A program made the position numbers and the translations under genes. 16,075 nucleotides of DNA from Kiritimatiellia bacterium (GTDB lineage Bacteria > Verrucomicrobiota > Kiritimatiellia > RFP12 > UBA1067), in the NCBI GenBank assembly GCA_024405255.1, contig JAKSOY010000091.1:1-16075 (forward strand), written 5' to 3'. Below, in pieces: positions 9,601-15,694 of this stretch (positions are counted from its first letter, which is position 1; each line of letters begins with the position of its first letter). The notes under the pieces were generated by a model. It was not told the origin of the DNA. It was given only the letters and a program-made list of their open reading frames with translations, and did no database searches.

Positions 9601-10573
9601 AGCCATTCGGCAGGATTGCGCCGCCACCGCCGCCGCCCGTCGAACCGAAGCCGACATAGATGTTCGAGTTTCCGTCGTTCGAAGCCGCGAAGGCCTGCGA
9701 TTTCCACCAACTGTTAGCGCCGCTGCCCGCCGTGCCGAACCAGTTTTCCAGCTTGCCGCCAACGATCAGATCCATCACCGTACGCGAATTGTTGTTGGGC
9801 GTGAACTTCGTGTCGACATACGCGCCTCTCGGCACGCGGATGTAGGAAACCTTCAGCCGCGGTTCGTCGGACCCGAAAAGATGGCCCGTACCGGAATTGC
9901 CGTAGAACTTGTTCTCGACCAGATCCCAGAATCCCGCCACTCCTGCGTCCGTCCGGCACGGAACAAGGTCACGCCGCAACACGCCGCTCGCCGTCTCGAC
10001 TTTGAAGCGATAGAGCTTGGCCGACGAGTAGTTCCCCGTGGCCTGCGCCTTGCCCGCAACGGGACTGGCGTTGTAGTTGAAGAGGATGAACGGCGTCGAG
10101 ACGTCACCGCCCAAAGGCGTCGTCAGCGTAATCGACTTTGTTTCGCCCGCCACCGTCCATGTCATCGTCTCAAGGCTGCAGACGATGGTCGCGCGATGCC
10201 CCGCCACCGCTGCGGCGTCTTCCGCCGGCACGGCCATTCCCTCCGCCGCGCCGCGCTGGTAGAAGAGATAGGGCGTATTGCGCGCGTTGGACGCCACCAG
10301 CACCGCATAGCAGTTGCGGGTATTGCCGCCATCCGTCGCGCCGAAGAGCCGCGCATAGTCCGCCTGGTCCGTCGGCAGGATTTCCACATCGCATGTGACC
10401 TTGTCGTCGCGCGCGGGGGCATAGCCCGTATTGACCCATTGCGTACCCGACGCAGCCACCCACTCAAGTGCCGTATAGCCGGCCGGCAATTCAGCCCGCA
10501 CCAACAGCACACCACCCAGACACACCGCCGCAACCAGCAGTCGGCGTCCGACAGTCCTCAACCAACTTTTCAT
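3638..10573 (-). CDS. Giant secreted repeat protein with five LamG-like modules and autotransporter-associated beta-strand repeats
   Basis: 2311 aa. Residues 1-27 are a signal peptide ending VRA. Five concanavalin/LamG-like jelly-roll modules lie at about 29-235, 243-430, 600-782, 790-970 and 1770-1957. Shared motifs are GAYVDTGFTPNQN near the start and QVYDNGTLVRDFVP near the end. Modules 1 and 3 start GYTALEWVAASGTQW-like and end YGNSGTGHLF-like. 'WTGAGADGLWSTVANWQDG' (1153-1171) and 'EWRGG..DDPSNW' (1664-1679) are typical entry points to beta-helix passenger regions. PATR-type (PF12951) repeats are seen at about 1269-1303 (KTGAGTLTLSD) and 1995-2024. The C-terminus ends YVTSGLTLILR, with no visible beta-barrel, PEP-CTERM or LPXTG signal. 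Such proteins are probably surface-bound or secreted and may bind glycans (inference). Of starts GTG 10597, ATG 10585 and ATG 10573, the last has GGAG 6 bases upstream and gives a clean signal peptide. Confidence 0.85.
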   Translation of the reverse strand: MKSWLRTVGRRLLVAAVCLGGVLLVRAELPAGYTALEWVAASGTQWVNTGYAPARDDKVTCDVEILPTDQADYARLFGATDGGNTRNCYAVLVASNARNTPYLFYQRGAAEGMAVPAEDAAAVAGHRATIVCSLETMTWTVAGETKSITLTTPLGGDVSTPFILFNYNASPVAGKAQATGNYSSAKLYRFKVETASGVLRRDLVPCRTDAGVAGFWDLVENKFYGNSGTGHLFGSDEPRLKVSYIRVPRGAYVDTKFTPNNNSRTVMDLIVGGKLENWFGTAGSGANSWWKSQAFAASNDGNSNIYVGFGSTGGGGGGAILPNGWRGTVDLDRGVFKIQAHGDTAPTTRWTSTSGAFTAGRPMWLFANNNAYSTNVRFKDNNNVGFYSCQVYDNGTLVRDFRPVLEPWGSLTLVDEAHDGALYPNSGLPLFRLEGVAYTISGSVLSVHEGTLKEEDLEGITALEKAGWNTVNISAVGSYVVPVTITKGACSFANGAVQTFNFESLTLKGGARLVLDAAATGCDALQANVLTIDATAENPVQIQLMPAGISKPRATDVWPILSGVTADDLAKFRLIPGMSAKLEVREGNLVVVPDPTTYTLPDGYTPLAYIASSGSQYILTGVNGEADTVVEMEFGGIRYGHCSVFFGEDAWTGNRFLFNMQSNAFYFHSGGTNVAPMDEGSDWRVWVGGNKVYLEKADGSDSVVKDAVNTIASANKELAIFATNAGGNKGSFRLYTMKIMNPDGTRLRDFVPCRNPDGEPGLWDFVSGAFFGNAGTGHFFAPDDEAVRLTRIHIGGGAYIDTGFAPNQNTRAVVDVVPRTTVDTFFGAWGAAWNDRAFALSNDSDGNMMYVGYGNGYNKSTTPASPADVVDGQRHLIELDKGVVKVDGEARMTAFDTLFEVGQSLFFFAQNRAGSYGVNNVNQNQSIYRAQVYDNGALVRDFVPYRQANGEVGMVDVHTGTEAYYPNKNYAASAAYVMLFDGGIAYTIDGTTLKVHEGEMAPEDLGACTDVEKVDWYTLDASKVTNYPGALALRKGKLSVVDAVATNYTVAGALTLAGGAKLALDVTAQGCDTFTAASVALDETATAANPVSVVLNAVGLTELPAGAKMPLFPGQTFAAGDELKFRVTGFPAKIALENGALVLTAVATDEAVWTGAGADGLWSTVANWQDGKCPSAGDTVRVPAGTGTTTFDLTGELILKSIIFGEGAGAYTQTGDESLTVLASLENASAVEQTFTQPMNLGVAGAAFELKTVPGNLTLTGGGSTMVAGEFVKTGAGTLTLSDEMVAKGGDFRVREGTLRLQNSGLVTTAAKEGSIYVENGARLDINTDHANGGGLVKVEGSHGKTVYVEGDGPDGKGALYNSFQTESWGSSFGHVVLTGDASAGGTAYLSVRSVSGSALPGALIEGPYTFTIRNRPAGSDTSRAFSFCGTTMNLARVNVTGDLAFESTLVGTVTNGVHFYDGAALHLYNTTLPATGFDFIVEDGATVVLDSGYASRQQSAFTLGASSVVNVRIQKDVSLEGAVTLGAGAKLERVSGAGVLFFKGTLAGSGTITGSDFRFSGANARWAVAADDTGWTSKVDLDGVTDATLFAPEMTLAVTYTGAQKKKLVVCNHCNLTGKQVAALALSVVDGAGETIPNCWLGLDAPGQLVLTVRDEDYVRTAEWRGGAESALDDPSNWVCHNDRGVVDGKLPMEATIITLPDNSVFNCTNGAPLKCLDVVTPNRLGGDCDWRGLTMVSVTNTLDLQGHKLYLSTLAGSGTITDTTGTYLLLDSIRGPKGAWLDTGFTPDQNSRVVMDIQVGGKSENWFGTTGNGGSWWKSAAFAAANDGGNIYVGYGSSGGGLGGAILETGWRGKVELDRGVFKIWPRGAAAPSTRNTLTSGGFKAVRTLWLFANNTQTTSLRTKNDNNVTCFSCQVYDNGTLIRDYVPAKQLSNGTIGMIDRANGNSFKASGSGTAFVASTRTRPPLMRCGELHVDVAEGKTVNNTTLTLAGNLTLVKEGLGALTMAKQNQTYAGGTEVREGLAYAPVSGATSSTYSAKYYQWGGGDITVYTNATFDTKGNYDFEIYKFNLVGGTLANTGCEMSPTDEWSGNGGLTLLDDSTLLPTFTTRFTGGTIDLGGYTLTVPLGVGKTLWFRKGATTVTNGTFNITSGGWFHPLTALDMHTVDVVMGAALNLEANVDVRNYEQRYSSTTYKQGSGQIRIHGIYTPTAPGYIQNFVMCDGSSFNLGTLAGTFAINGQSLSFADGATMTVDIGKRPASNKAPVIGWGENPPANLAGLTFKAPLGARYRVFVDVDGVYVTSGLTLILR
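4703..5266 (-). repeat. Fifth LamG-like module, closest copy of module 2
   Basis: Residues about 1770-1957 of the giant protein. GAWLDTGFTPDQNSRVVMD, VGGKSENWFGTTGNGGSWW, NIYVGYGSSGG, LDRGVFKI and SCQVYDNGTLIRDYVP align almost residue by residue with module 2 (9284-9847). The resemblance is also visible at DNA level, for example around 5140-5225 versus 9725-9820. Modules 2 and 5 are much closer to each other than either is to module 4, which suggests a later copying event. Confidence 0.75.
7139..8776 (-). repeat. Second copy of the large internal duplication in the giant protein
   Basis: Residues about 600-1145: two LamG-like modules, then a linker with VHEGEMAPEDLGACTDVEK (995-1013) and the segment LTLAGGAKLALDV..GCD (1055-1072). 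The same order (module, module, VHEG linker, GGA-LDA-GCD segment, NPV segment) occurs at residues 29-593 (8795-10489). This marks an old tandem duplication of about 550 residues. Confidence 0.75.
8795..10489 (-). repeat. First copy of the large internal duplication in the giant protein
   Basis: Residues about 29-593. It contains LamG-like modules 1 and 2, the linker with VHEGTLKEEDLEGITALEK (447-465) and LTLKGGARLVLDAAATGCD (505-523), then NPVQIQL. These align in order with residues 600-1145. Divergence at protein level is clear, so the duplication is not recent. Confidence 0.75.
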
Positions 10574-10604
10574 CGTGCTCTCCATTTCCGTTTTCACTCA
10601 TCCC

Positions 10605-10621
10605 CGGAACAACCCGTTCCG
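10605..10621 (-). promoter_or_regulatory. Small hairpin in the 5' leader of the giant gene
   Basis: A 6-bp perfect stem, CGGAAC/GTTCCG, with a 5-base loop lies a few bases after the predicted transcription start (about 10627) and 32 bases before the chosen ATG. A stem this close to the 5' end may protect the mRNA from decay (inference). Confidence 0.4.
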
Positions 10622-10633
10622 CAGATGGTAGAC

Positions 10634-10663
10634 ATTATAAACTTTCGACGGCCCCCTTGTCAA
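10634..10663 (-). promoter_or_regulatory. Consensus sigma70 promoter of the giant repeat gene
   Basis: On the minus strand there is a -35 TTGACA (10658-10663) and a -10 TATAAT (10634-10639), both exact consensus, with an 18-bp spacer. Transcription should start near 10627, giving a leader of about 54 bases. It lies in the 142-bp gap after the phosphoesterase gene, so the giant gene has its own strong start and does not depend on upstream read-through. Confidence 0.85.
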
Positions 10664-10715
10664 CACCACCACGATTTTTGGGGTCGGCAACGGCCTTGTC
10701 GTAGAACGGATTCAA

Positions 10716-13076
10716 TCAACTCTTCAGCTTGAAGGCCGTCAAGTTCCCGCCGTAATCCGCAACATAGACAAGTCCCCTACCGACGGCGGCAGCCGAAAGG
10801 ATCGGCGCGCCGAGCGCGTGCCGGTAGACGACCTTTCCCGTCGCGGGATCGACCGCGCGTACAACACCGTCCGAAGCGCCGAACCAGATCTCTCCGCCCG
10901 CCATCACCGGCGCCACGGAGACGATCGACATGGGCGCCGAGAGGTATTCCGGCGTGTAGGCCAGCGCCGTTCCCACCGGCACGGTCCACACGTCTTCCAG
11001 CGTTTCGCGGTCCAGCGCGACAAGTCCATGCCCGACCGTGCCGAATATCACCAGCCGGTCCGTGACGAGCGGCGTTGTGGCCACGTCCATCGGACCGAGC
11101 CCCGCCTTTGTCTTGGACGGCAGATCGCGCTCGCGAACGATCTTTCCGGTCTTCGTTTCCAAGATCGCCACGGTTTTCTGCGCCACTGCATACGTCTGCG
11201 CGCCGACAATCCGCGCGGTGGCGGCGCGGAAGCGCCACGGTGCGGACTTCAAAGACCAGAGGAGCTTGCCGTTCGCCTGGTCGTTGCCATAGAGGCCGTT
11301 CCAGTTGCAGCCGCCGATGACAACGCCGCCGCCGACCGCGAGCGCACCGTTCTGCCCTTCTCCCGGGCCATATCCGCCATTCGACCAGAGCACGGTTCCG
11401 TCCGCGCGAATGGCCGTGAGGCTCCGTCCTTCGCCGGCGTAGACGACGCCATCCTGCGCCGCAAGCCCCTGGCAGAGGGCGGAAAGACCAACCCCGTTTC
11501 CATACGAGAGACGCTTCTGCCAGCGCACCGCACCCGTCCTGGCGTCGAGTGCGGAGAGGTTTCCTTCGAGGTCCTGCGCGAAGAGTGTATCCGCCGTGCA
11601 GGCGATGGCATTGCGCACAACATTGACGCTCTTGAAGCGCCAGAGTTCGCGCGACAGGTCCGCCGCATAGGCGACCACACCGGAATTCCCCGTCCCGCCT
11701 TCGTCGTCGATGCCCGCATACACGATGTCCCCCGACGCGATCGGCGGACACCAAAAGAGATTGCCGCCCACATTCACGCTCGCGACGAGCCGTTCGTCCG
11801 CAACGTCGCTCGTTGCCGTGCGCACGCTGCCATCCGCGAAACGCGCCGTGAGGGCGACCTTCGCGTCTTTCGGGAGATTCGGCTCGTTCGCCTCCCAGGC
11901 CCAGTCGGTGCGCCGCCGCATCGAACCGCGCGCGAGTTCCTGTCCATTCCGGCTCACGACGTAATCGACGCCGAGCGTGCGCCCCTTCGAACGATAGGCG
12001 TTCACCGCGAGGCGCGATCGGGTCGCTGCCACCAGCTCAAGCGAACCCTCCACGCCGCTCGCGCGCTTTTCGCTCGTCACCTCGCCCTTCGCGTCGACAT
12101 GGACGAGCCGCCAACCGGCCGGCGACTGGTCGATGCCGCCCTTGTTCGGCAAGGCCGTGCCAATCGAGAGCCACGTTCCCTGCCGGCGCACGAAATCGAT
12201 GTGCCAGTGTCCATAGCACCAGGCCTTCAAGTTGGCCGCCACGAGATCGACGCCGCCGTAGTTCAACTGCGCGTTGCCCGAGACGAGATCATGGTTAAAG
12301 CCGATGATCGGCGTACCGCGGGGCACGAGCGCAAGGTCGTTCTTCAGCCAGGCCGCCACGCGCGCGACGGAATGGTTCGGCCGCACATCGCCCCACCCCA
12401 TCGGCGTCACGATGTAATGCACGCCGCCGGCGTTGAACGAGAAATAGGTCGGCCCGTAGAGTTCCTCGAACAGGTACTCGCCGAAGGGTCCTCCGGGGAT
12501 GTGGTCGTGGTTGCCGATCGTGTAGAAGACGGGACGCCCCATGTTCGCGGTGTTCATCAACTTGATGTGGCTGACGAGTCCCGCGCGATAGCAGATGTCG
12601 CCCGTATGCACGATGAACGCCGCGTCCTCGGCGGCGGCAAAGGACTTCAGCTCATCCCGCCACCGCTCCTCCACCGCATCGACGCCGCTGATTTCCGAAT
12701 CGGAAAAATGGATGAACCGATGGCCGCCCTGTGCGTTCGTCTCCTTGCGTTTTTCAAGAACGAAATCGTAGCCTTCGGTCTTGCCGGGAACGAGCCGCTG
12801 CCAATAGGCGCCCGTGGGGAACCAGTGGCCGGACGGCATCGAAACGAAAACGAACCGCGCGTAATCGTGCGCAACCGGAAGCGTAAAGCGGCCCTCGCCA
12901 TCCGTCTTCACCGAAACAAGGCCGTCCGAAACGACGACGTCCTTAAGTCCCCACCCGTCAGCCAAACGAACCGTTCCCCGAATCGGTCCCTTCGCCGCCG
13001 CCGCCAAAACGGAACTTCCCCCGGCAACCGTCCATGCGGCCGCCCCGCCCAAAAACTCTTTTCTCGTCACTTTCAT
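10716..13076 (-). CDS. Secreted calcineurin-like metallophosphoesterase fused to a PQQ-like beta-propeller
   Basis: 786 aa. The N-terminus MKVTRKEFLGGAAAWTVAGG resembles a Tat signal but has R-K instead of R-R. Residues 30-85 match the calcineurin phosphoesterase N-terminal (PF16371-like) Ig-type domain: VVVSDGLVSVKTDGEGRFTL. Metallophosphatase motifs follow: FSDSE (124-128, with E where the classical motif has H), HTGD (157-160), GNHD (188-191), NHD (261-263) and GHWH (289-292). From about residue 435 to the end, repeated blades such as DLSRELWRFKS, LDARTGAVRWQKRL and VDPATGKVVYRHAL mark a PQQ/BamB-like propeller. A phosphomonoesterase or phosphodiesterase role is likely; the substrate is unknown. 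ATG 13074-13076 is chosen for AGGA 8 bases upstream; an ATG at 13103 lacks a well-spaced site. The gap to the upstream ATPase gene is 70 bp with no clear promoter. Confidence 0.85.
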   Translation of the reverse strand: MKVTRKEFLGGAAAWTVAGGSSVLAAAAKGPIRGTVRLADGWGLKDVVVSDGLVSVKTDGEGRFTLPVAHDYARFVFVSMPSGHWFPTGAYWQRLVPGKTEGYDFVLEKRKETNAQGGHRFIHFSDSEISGVDAVEERWRDELKSFAAAEDAAFIVHTGDICYRAGLVSHIKLMNTANMGRPVFYTIGNHDHIPGGPFGEYLFEELYGPTYFSFNAGGVHYIVTPMGWGDVRPNHSVARVAAWLKNDLALVPRGTPIIGFNHDLVSGNAQLNYGGVDLVAANLKAWCYGHWHIDFVRRQGTWLSIGTALPNKGGIDQSPAGWRLVHVDAKGEVTSEKRASGVEGSLELVAATRSRLAVNAYRSKGRTLGVDYVVSRNGQELARGSMRRRTDWAWEANEPNLPKDAKVALTARFADGSVRTATSDVADERLVASVNVGGNLFWCPPIASGDIVYAGIDDEGGTGNSGVVAYAADLSRELWRFKSVNVVRNAIACTADTLFAQDLEGNLSALDARTGAVRWQKRLSYGNGVGLSALCQGLAAQDGVVYAGEGRSLTAIRADGTVLWSNGGYGPGEGQNGALAVGGGVVIGGCNWNGLYGNDQANGKLLWSLKSAPWRFRAATARIVGAQTYAVAQKTVAILETKTGKIVRERDLPSKTKAGLGPMDVATTPLVTDRLVIFGTVGHGLVALDRETLEDVWTVPVGTALAYTPEYLSAPMSIVSVAPVMAGGEIWFGASDGVVRAVDPATGKVVYRHALGAPILSAAAVGRGLVYVADYGGNLTAFKLKS

Positions 13077-13146
13077 GATCTTTTTCCTGTCAGACAAGTA
13101 CATTCACCATTCAACGTTTGAAGACCTTCGCGTCCTTTTTCTTCCA

Positions 13147-14361
13147 TCAAATCCCCAAGGCAGCCAACGGAACGGCATAGAACCCTTCACCAAAACGTAA
13201 CGTGTTCGCCCCTGAGTAGAGCACGATTCCCGTAAAAGGCCCCTTGGCAAGATTCGCTTCGAACCACCTTAGGTGTTTAAAGTCATCCGATGACACGGTA
13301 CCCGCTTTGACCTCAATTCCCAAAAGAGAGCCAGTCGAGTCCTCCACCATGAAATCGATTTCCCGCTTATCGGAATCACGATATTGGGTGACCTCATATC
13401 CAAGATCCCGATCCGCCAAAGAAGACAACTCATGATAGACCCACGTCTCAATCAACTTGCCACAGGAATCCTGATCGTAGTAGACGCCTTCCTCGGTCCA
13501 TCCCAAAAGATTCGCCACCAAACCAGGATCGGCGGCAAAATACTTCGAGCGTTTGCCGATTTTCGCATAATCACGCGTTGCCCATGGTTTCAACTCGTCA
13601 AAGATATAAATAGTCTTGAGCGCGGAAAGGTAATTATCAACCGTTTCTTTGCCAAGCCCAGACGCCGCACAAAGATCCTTGATTTCAAAGAACTTGGAAG
13701 AATAGGCCAGAAGCCAATTCGCAACCTTTCGCAGAGCGTCAAGCTTCCTGATTTCCGTCACCGATTGAATGTCCTTCGTCAGAAGATCATCAAGATACTC
13801 GGCATACCACGCCTTACGCGAACGCAATGGAAAATCAATTGGTTCTGGATACCCTCCGCAGAAGGCGCGATGGATGACTTCACGCTTTCCCAGATTGGGG
13901 CACACGGAAGGGAATTCTCGTACAAAGGCCCTTTTGAGGAAATCCCCATTCCCCCCCATCAATTCGCCTAACGCCAGCGTACGTAAACGAACCCATCCCA
14001 ACCGACCAGCCAAGGAATCCTTAACCGCCTTGACGAACCGAAGGTTGGAACTGCCGGTGATCAGATATTGACCTGGGGTATTGTCATGATCGACCTTGAT
14101 CTTGATCGCCTCCAACAACTCTGGAGCCTTCTGGATTTCGTCAATCATCAAAGGCTTCCCATCCGGCCGTTCAACAAAACTCTGCGGATCGTCTTTGGCG
14201 GCTTTCAGAAATGCCGCTTCATCCAAATTCAGAATTCGCATCCCCGAAGCGACATATTCTGCAAGCGTACTTTTGCCACTCTGCCGAGCCCCCGTAAGGT
14301 GTACCCCGCGACGTACACCGAGTGCGCTTCGTAATTCGCCTTCCTGCCACCTTTCAATCAT
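13147..14361 (-). CDS. AAA_14/DUF4143 family ATPase with PD-(D/E)XK-like C-terminus
   Basis: 404 aa, full length for this family. Walker A is GARQSGKS (24-31), Walker B LMIDE (71-75) and a sensor-like stretch LITGSSN (100-106). The DUF4143 part begins near 183 (AWYAEYLDDLLTKDI) and contains a winged-helix-like section, FEIKDLCAASGLGKETVDNY. The C-terminus carries REIDFMVE...LLGIEVKAG, fitting a PD-(D/E)XK nuclease fold (D336, E350, K352). The family is widespread and often multicopy in anaerobes; its biological role is unproven. AAGG lies 8 bases before ATG 14359-14361. It has its own promoter (14383-14412). Base composition is visibly less GC-rich than in the large genes to the left, which suggests acquisition by transfer. 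Confidence 0.85.
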   Translation of the reverse strand: MIERWQEGELRSALGVRRGVHLTGARQSGKSTLAEYVASGMRILNLDEAAFLKAAKDDPQSFVERPDGKPLMIDEIQKAPELLEAIKIKVDHDNTPGQYLITGSSNLRFVKAVKDSLAGRLGWVRLRTLALGELMGGNGDFLKRAFVREFPSVCPNLGKREVIHRAFCGGYPEPIDFPLRSRKAWYAEYLDDLLTKDIQSVTEIRKLDALRKVANWLLAYSSKFFEIKDLCAASGLGKETVDNYLSALKTIYIFDELKPWATRDYAKIGKRSKYFAADPGLVANLLGWTEEGVYYDQDSCGKLIETWVYHELSSLADRDLGYEVTQYRDSDKREIDFMVEDSTGSLLGIEVKAGTVSSDDFKHLRWFEANLAKGPFTGIVLYSGANTLRFGEGFYAVPLAALGI

Positions 14362-14382
14362 AGTCAGAACCTTTCACCGGAC

Positions 14383-14412
14383 AGTTTACCACAATATCAG
14401 ATTAAAAGTCAA
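14383..14412 (-). promoter_or_regulatory. Promoter of the AAA_14/DUF4143 ATPase gene
   Basis: On the minus strand there is a -35 TTGACT (14407-14412), an 18-bp spacer, and an extended -10 TGG-TAAACT (hexamer 14383-14388). Predicted start is near 14376, giving a leader of about 15 bases that includes the Shine-Dalgarno. The -35 overlaps the first of three 23-bp-spaced direct repeats. Confidence 0.65.
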
Positions 14413-14456
14413 CTAGAGATTAGGTTAAAATACAGTTAGACGTCAGGTTGAAAGTC
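14397..14456 (-). repeat. Three direct repeats at exact 23-bp spacing upstream of the ATPase promoter
   Basis: Plus-strand copies start at 14397 (TCAGATTAAAAGTC), 14420 (TTAGGTTAAAATAC) and 14443 (TCAGGTTGAAAGTC). They agree at 10-12 of 14 positions pairwise. The bases before copies 2 and 3 also match (CTAGAGA and TTAGACG). Copy 1 overlaps the -35, and copies 2 and 3 lie upstream of it, ending just before the hipA stop codon. The array looks like a row of binding sites for a transcription factor, or a degenerate tandem repeat. Confidence 0.6.
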
Positions 14457-14458
14457 GA

Positions 14459-15694
14459 TTACCCTTCCTTCGCCACCACTTCTTTGATCTCGGCGAGGAC
14501 GCGTTTGGCGGTGCCGATGCCGAAACGTTCGGCGACGAGCAGCAAGTCGGCATCCGTGATGTTCCCCGTTTTGCCGTTGACGGAAAGAACATGTGGATTC
14601 GACCACGCCTCGAAATCCTTGTCCGCCACCGAAAAGTGATACCCCGTGAGGTCATAGGCCGGCGCCAGTTCCCATCCACTCGCACCGGCGGAGGCGGACT
14701 GCGGCGAAGCCGGATTGCGCATGAGGAACGAGAAGTTCTTCGTGTGGTCGTCCACTTCCTCAATGAGAACGTTGAACACCATCCGCCGAAAGAGCTGTTC
14801 AAGCGCCCCATATCCAAGCCCCAAATCAACTGCCGTACGGAAAAGCAGTTCATAACGCTTCACCTCGCGAGGCGAAGGATGCCCCACATGCTGCAAGGCG
14901 CACAAGGTCTGCAAATGGTGCCGAAGATTCCCGTCACGATCGAATCGTCTGGTCATGAAATGTTTCACGCCATCCAGCTCGAAAAGACGGCATTCGCTCA
15001 TAACGATACCCGCCCTCTGAGCCATTTCATAGATATGGAACTCTTTTTCGCCAGCCTCTTCAAGGCCCTTGGGCGTAAACTTGATGAGCCAATGTTCAAA
15101 CCCTTCGGGAAGATCGCCTGCTCCCGCGATGAACTGTCCCGTTTGACGATTCCACCCCACCACCGCCTTCGCCTGGGCTCCCCCGGCAGATGTACCAACG
15201 CGGATGATTTCACGAAGAGCGTCCGCCCCCTTCATTTCGCCAAGGCGTCCATTCAATGCAAGACGGGATTGATCAACGAGATCTCGCATGTCGATGGCGG
15301 ACGGGACAACATCGTCATCCCGAAGCGCCGGCTTGAACGTCAACGCCCCCATACCCCGCGCCCCCACATACGCCAATCGGTCGAGCGGTGTGATCTGACG
15401 CAGGTCGATCTGTTCGCTTTCCATATATTTTCGAACAAGCAGATTACCAAAGGCGTCGGGAAGAGAATCCGCAATCATCCCCGGCAACCCCGCGAACATC
15501 GTCCGCGGAAGCCGGAACTCCTCCGTATGGTAGACCGATTGACTCAGCGGCATCATGAACGGCGCCAGTTCTATACCCGACTTGCGAAATTCAGGATCGT
15601 ATTCAAATACCGAATACTGATCGTAGTCGTGCATGAGCGCCCCGACACGACGCCCCCAGATGAAAACTTCAATCACCTTGACCGGATTATACAT
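14459..15694 (-). CDS. hipA: HipA-family serine/threonine kinase toxin
   Basis: 411 aa (E. coli HipA is 440). The N-terminal Couple_hipA region contains MFAGLPGMIADSLPDAFGN (66-84). The HipA core has VGTSAGGAQAK (166-176), matching the P-loop/autophosphorylation segment, the lysine in HWLIKF (K205), the catalytic loop DDHTKNFSFL (D315, N320) and the metal-binding LAPAYDL (D348). All key kinase residues are present, so the protein is probably active. In E. coli HipA phosphorylates glutamyl-tRNA synthetase and causes persistence; the target here is unknown. The start ATG (15692-15694) overlaps the hipB stop by 8 bases and has GGAGG 7 bases upstream, which implies translational coupling. A longer start at 15718 lacks this support. 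Confidence 0.92.
   Translation of the reverse strand: MYNPVKVIEVFIWGRRVGALMHDYDQYSVFEYDPEFRKSGIELAPFMMPLSQSVYHTEEFRLPRTMFAGLPGMIADSLPDAFGNLLVRKYMESEQIDLRQITPLDRLAYVGARGMGALTFKPALRDDDVVPSAIDMRDLVDQSRLALNGRLGEMKGADALREIIRVGTSAGGAQAKAVVGWNRQTGQFIAGAGDLPEGFEHWLIKFTPKGLEEAGEKEFHIYEMAQRAGIVMSECRLFELDGVKHFMTRRFDRDGNLRHHLQTLCALQHVGHPSPREVKRYELLFRTAVDLGLGYGALEQLFRRMVFNVLIEEVDDHTKNFSFLMRNPASPQSASAGASGWELAPAYDLTGYHFSVADKDFEAWSNPHVLSVNGKTGNITDADLLLVAERFGIGTAKRVLAEIKEVVAKEG

Noticed and set aside
3593..10732. A 2379-codon plus-strand open frame antisense to the giant gene
   Set aside because: The product is dominated by Arg, His and Ala with no domains, and mirrors codon bias of the high-GC minus-strand gene, whose product has a signal peptide and clear repeats. 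It is a shadow frame, though remarkably long.
10818..13121. 767-codon plus-strand open frame
   Set aside because: Antisense shadow of the phosphoesterase-propeller gene; composition is Arg/His-rich and no domain is seen.
13077..13146. Possible promoter and TTCAA-ACG-TTGAA operator before the phosphoesterase
   Set aside because: No hexamer pair with acceptable spacing was found, and a 5-bp palindrome is too short to support.
14397..14456. Possible remnant CRISPR array
   Set aside because: The repeats are only 14 bp with 9-bp gaps and mismatches, far from CRISPR repeat and spacer sizes; no cas gene is nearby.
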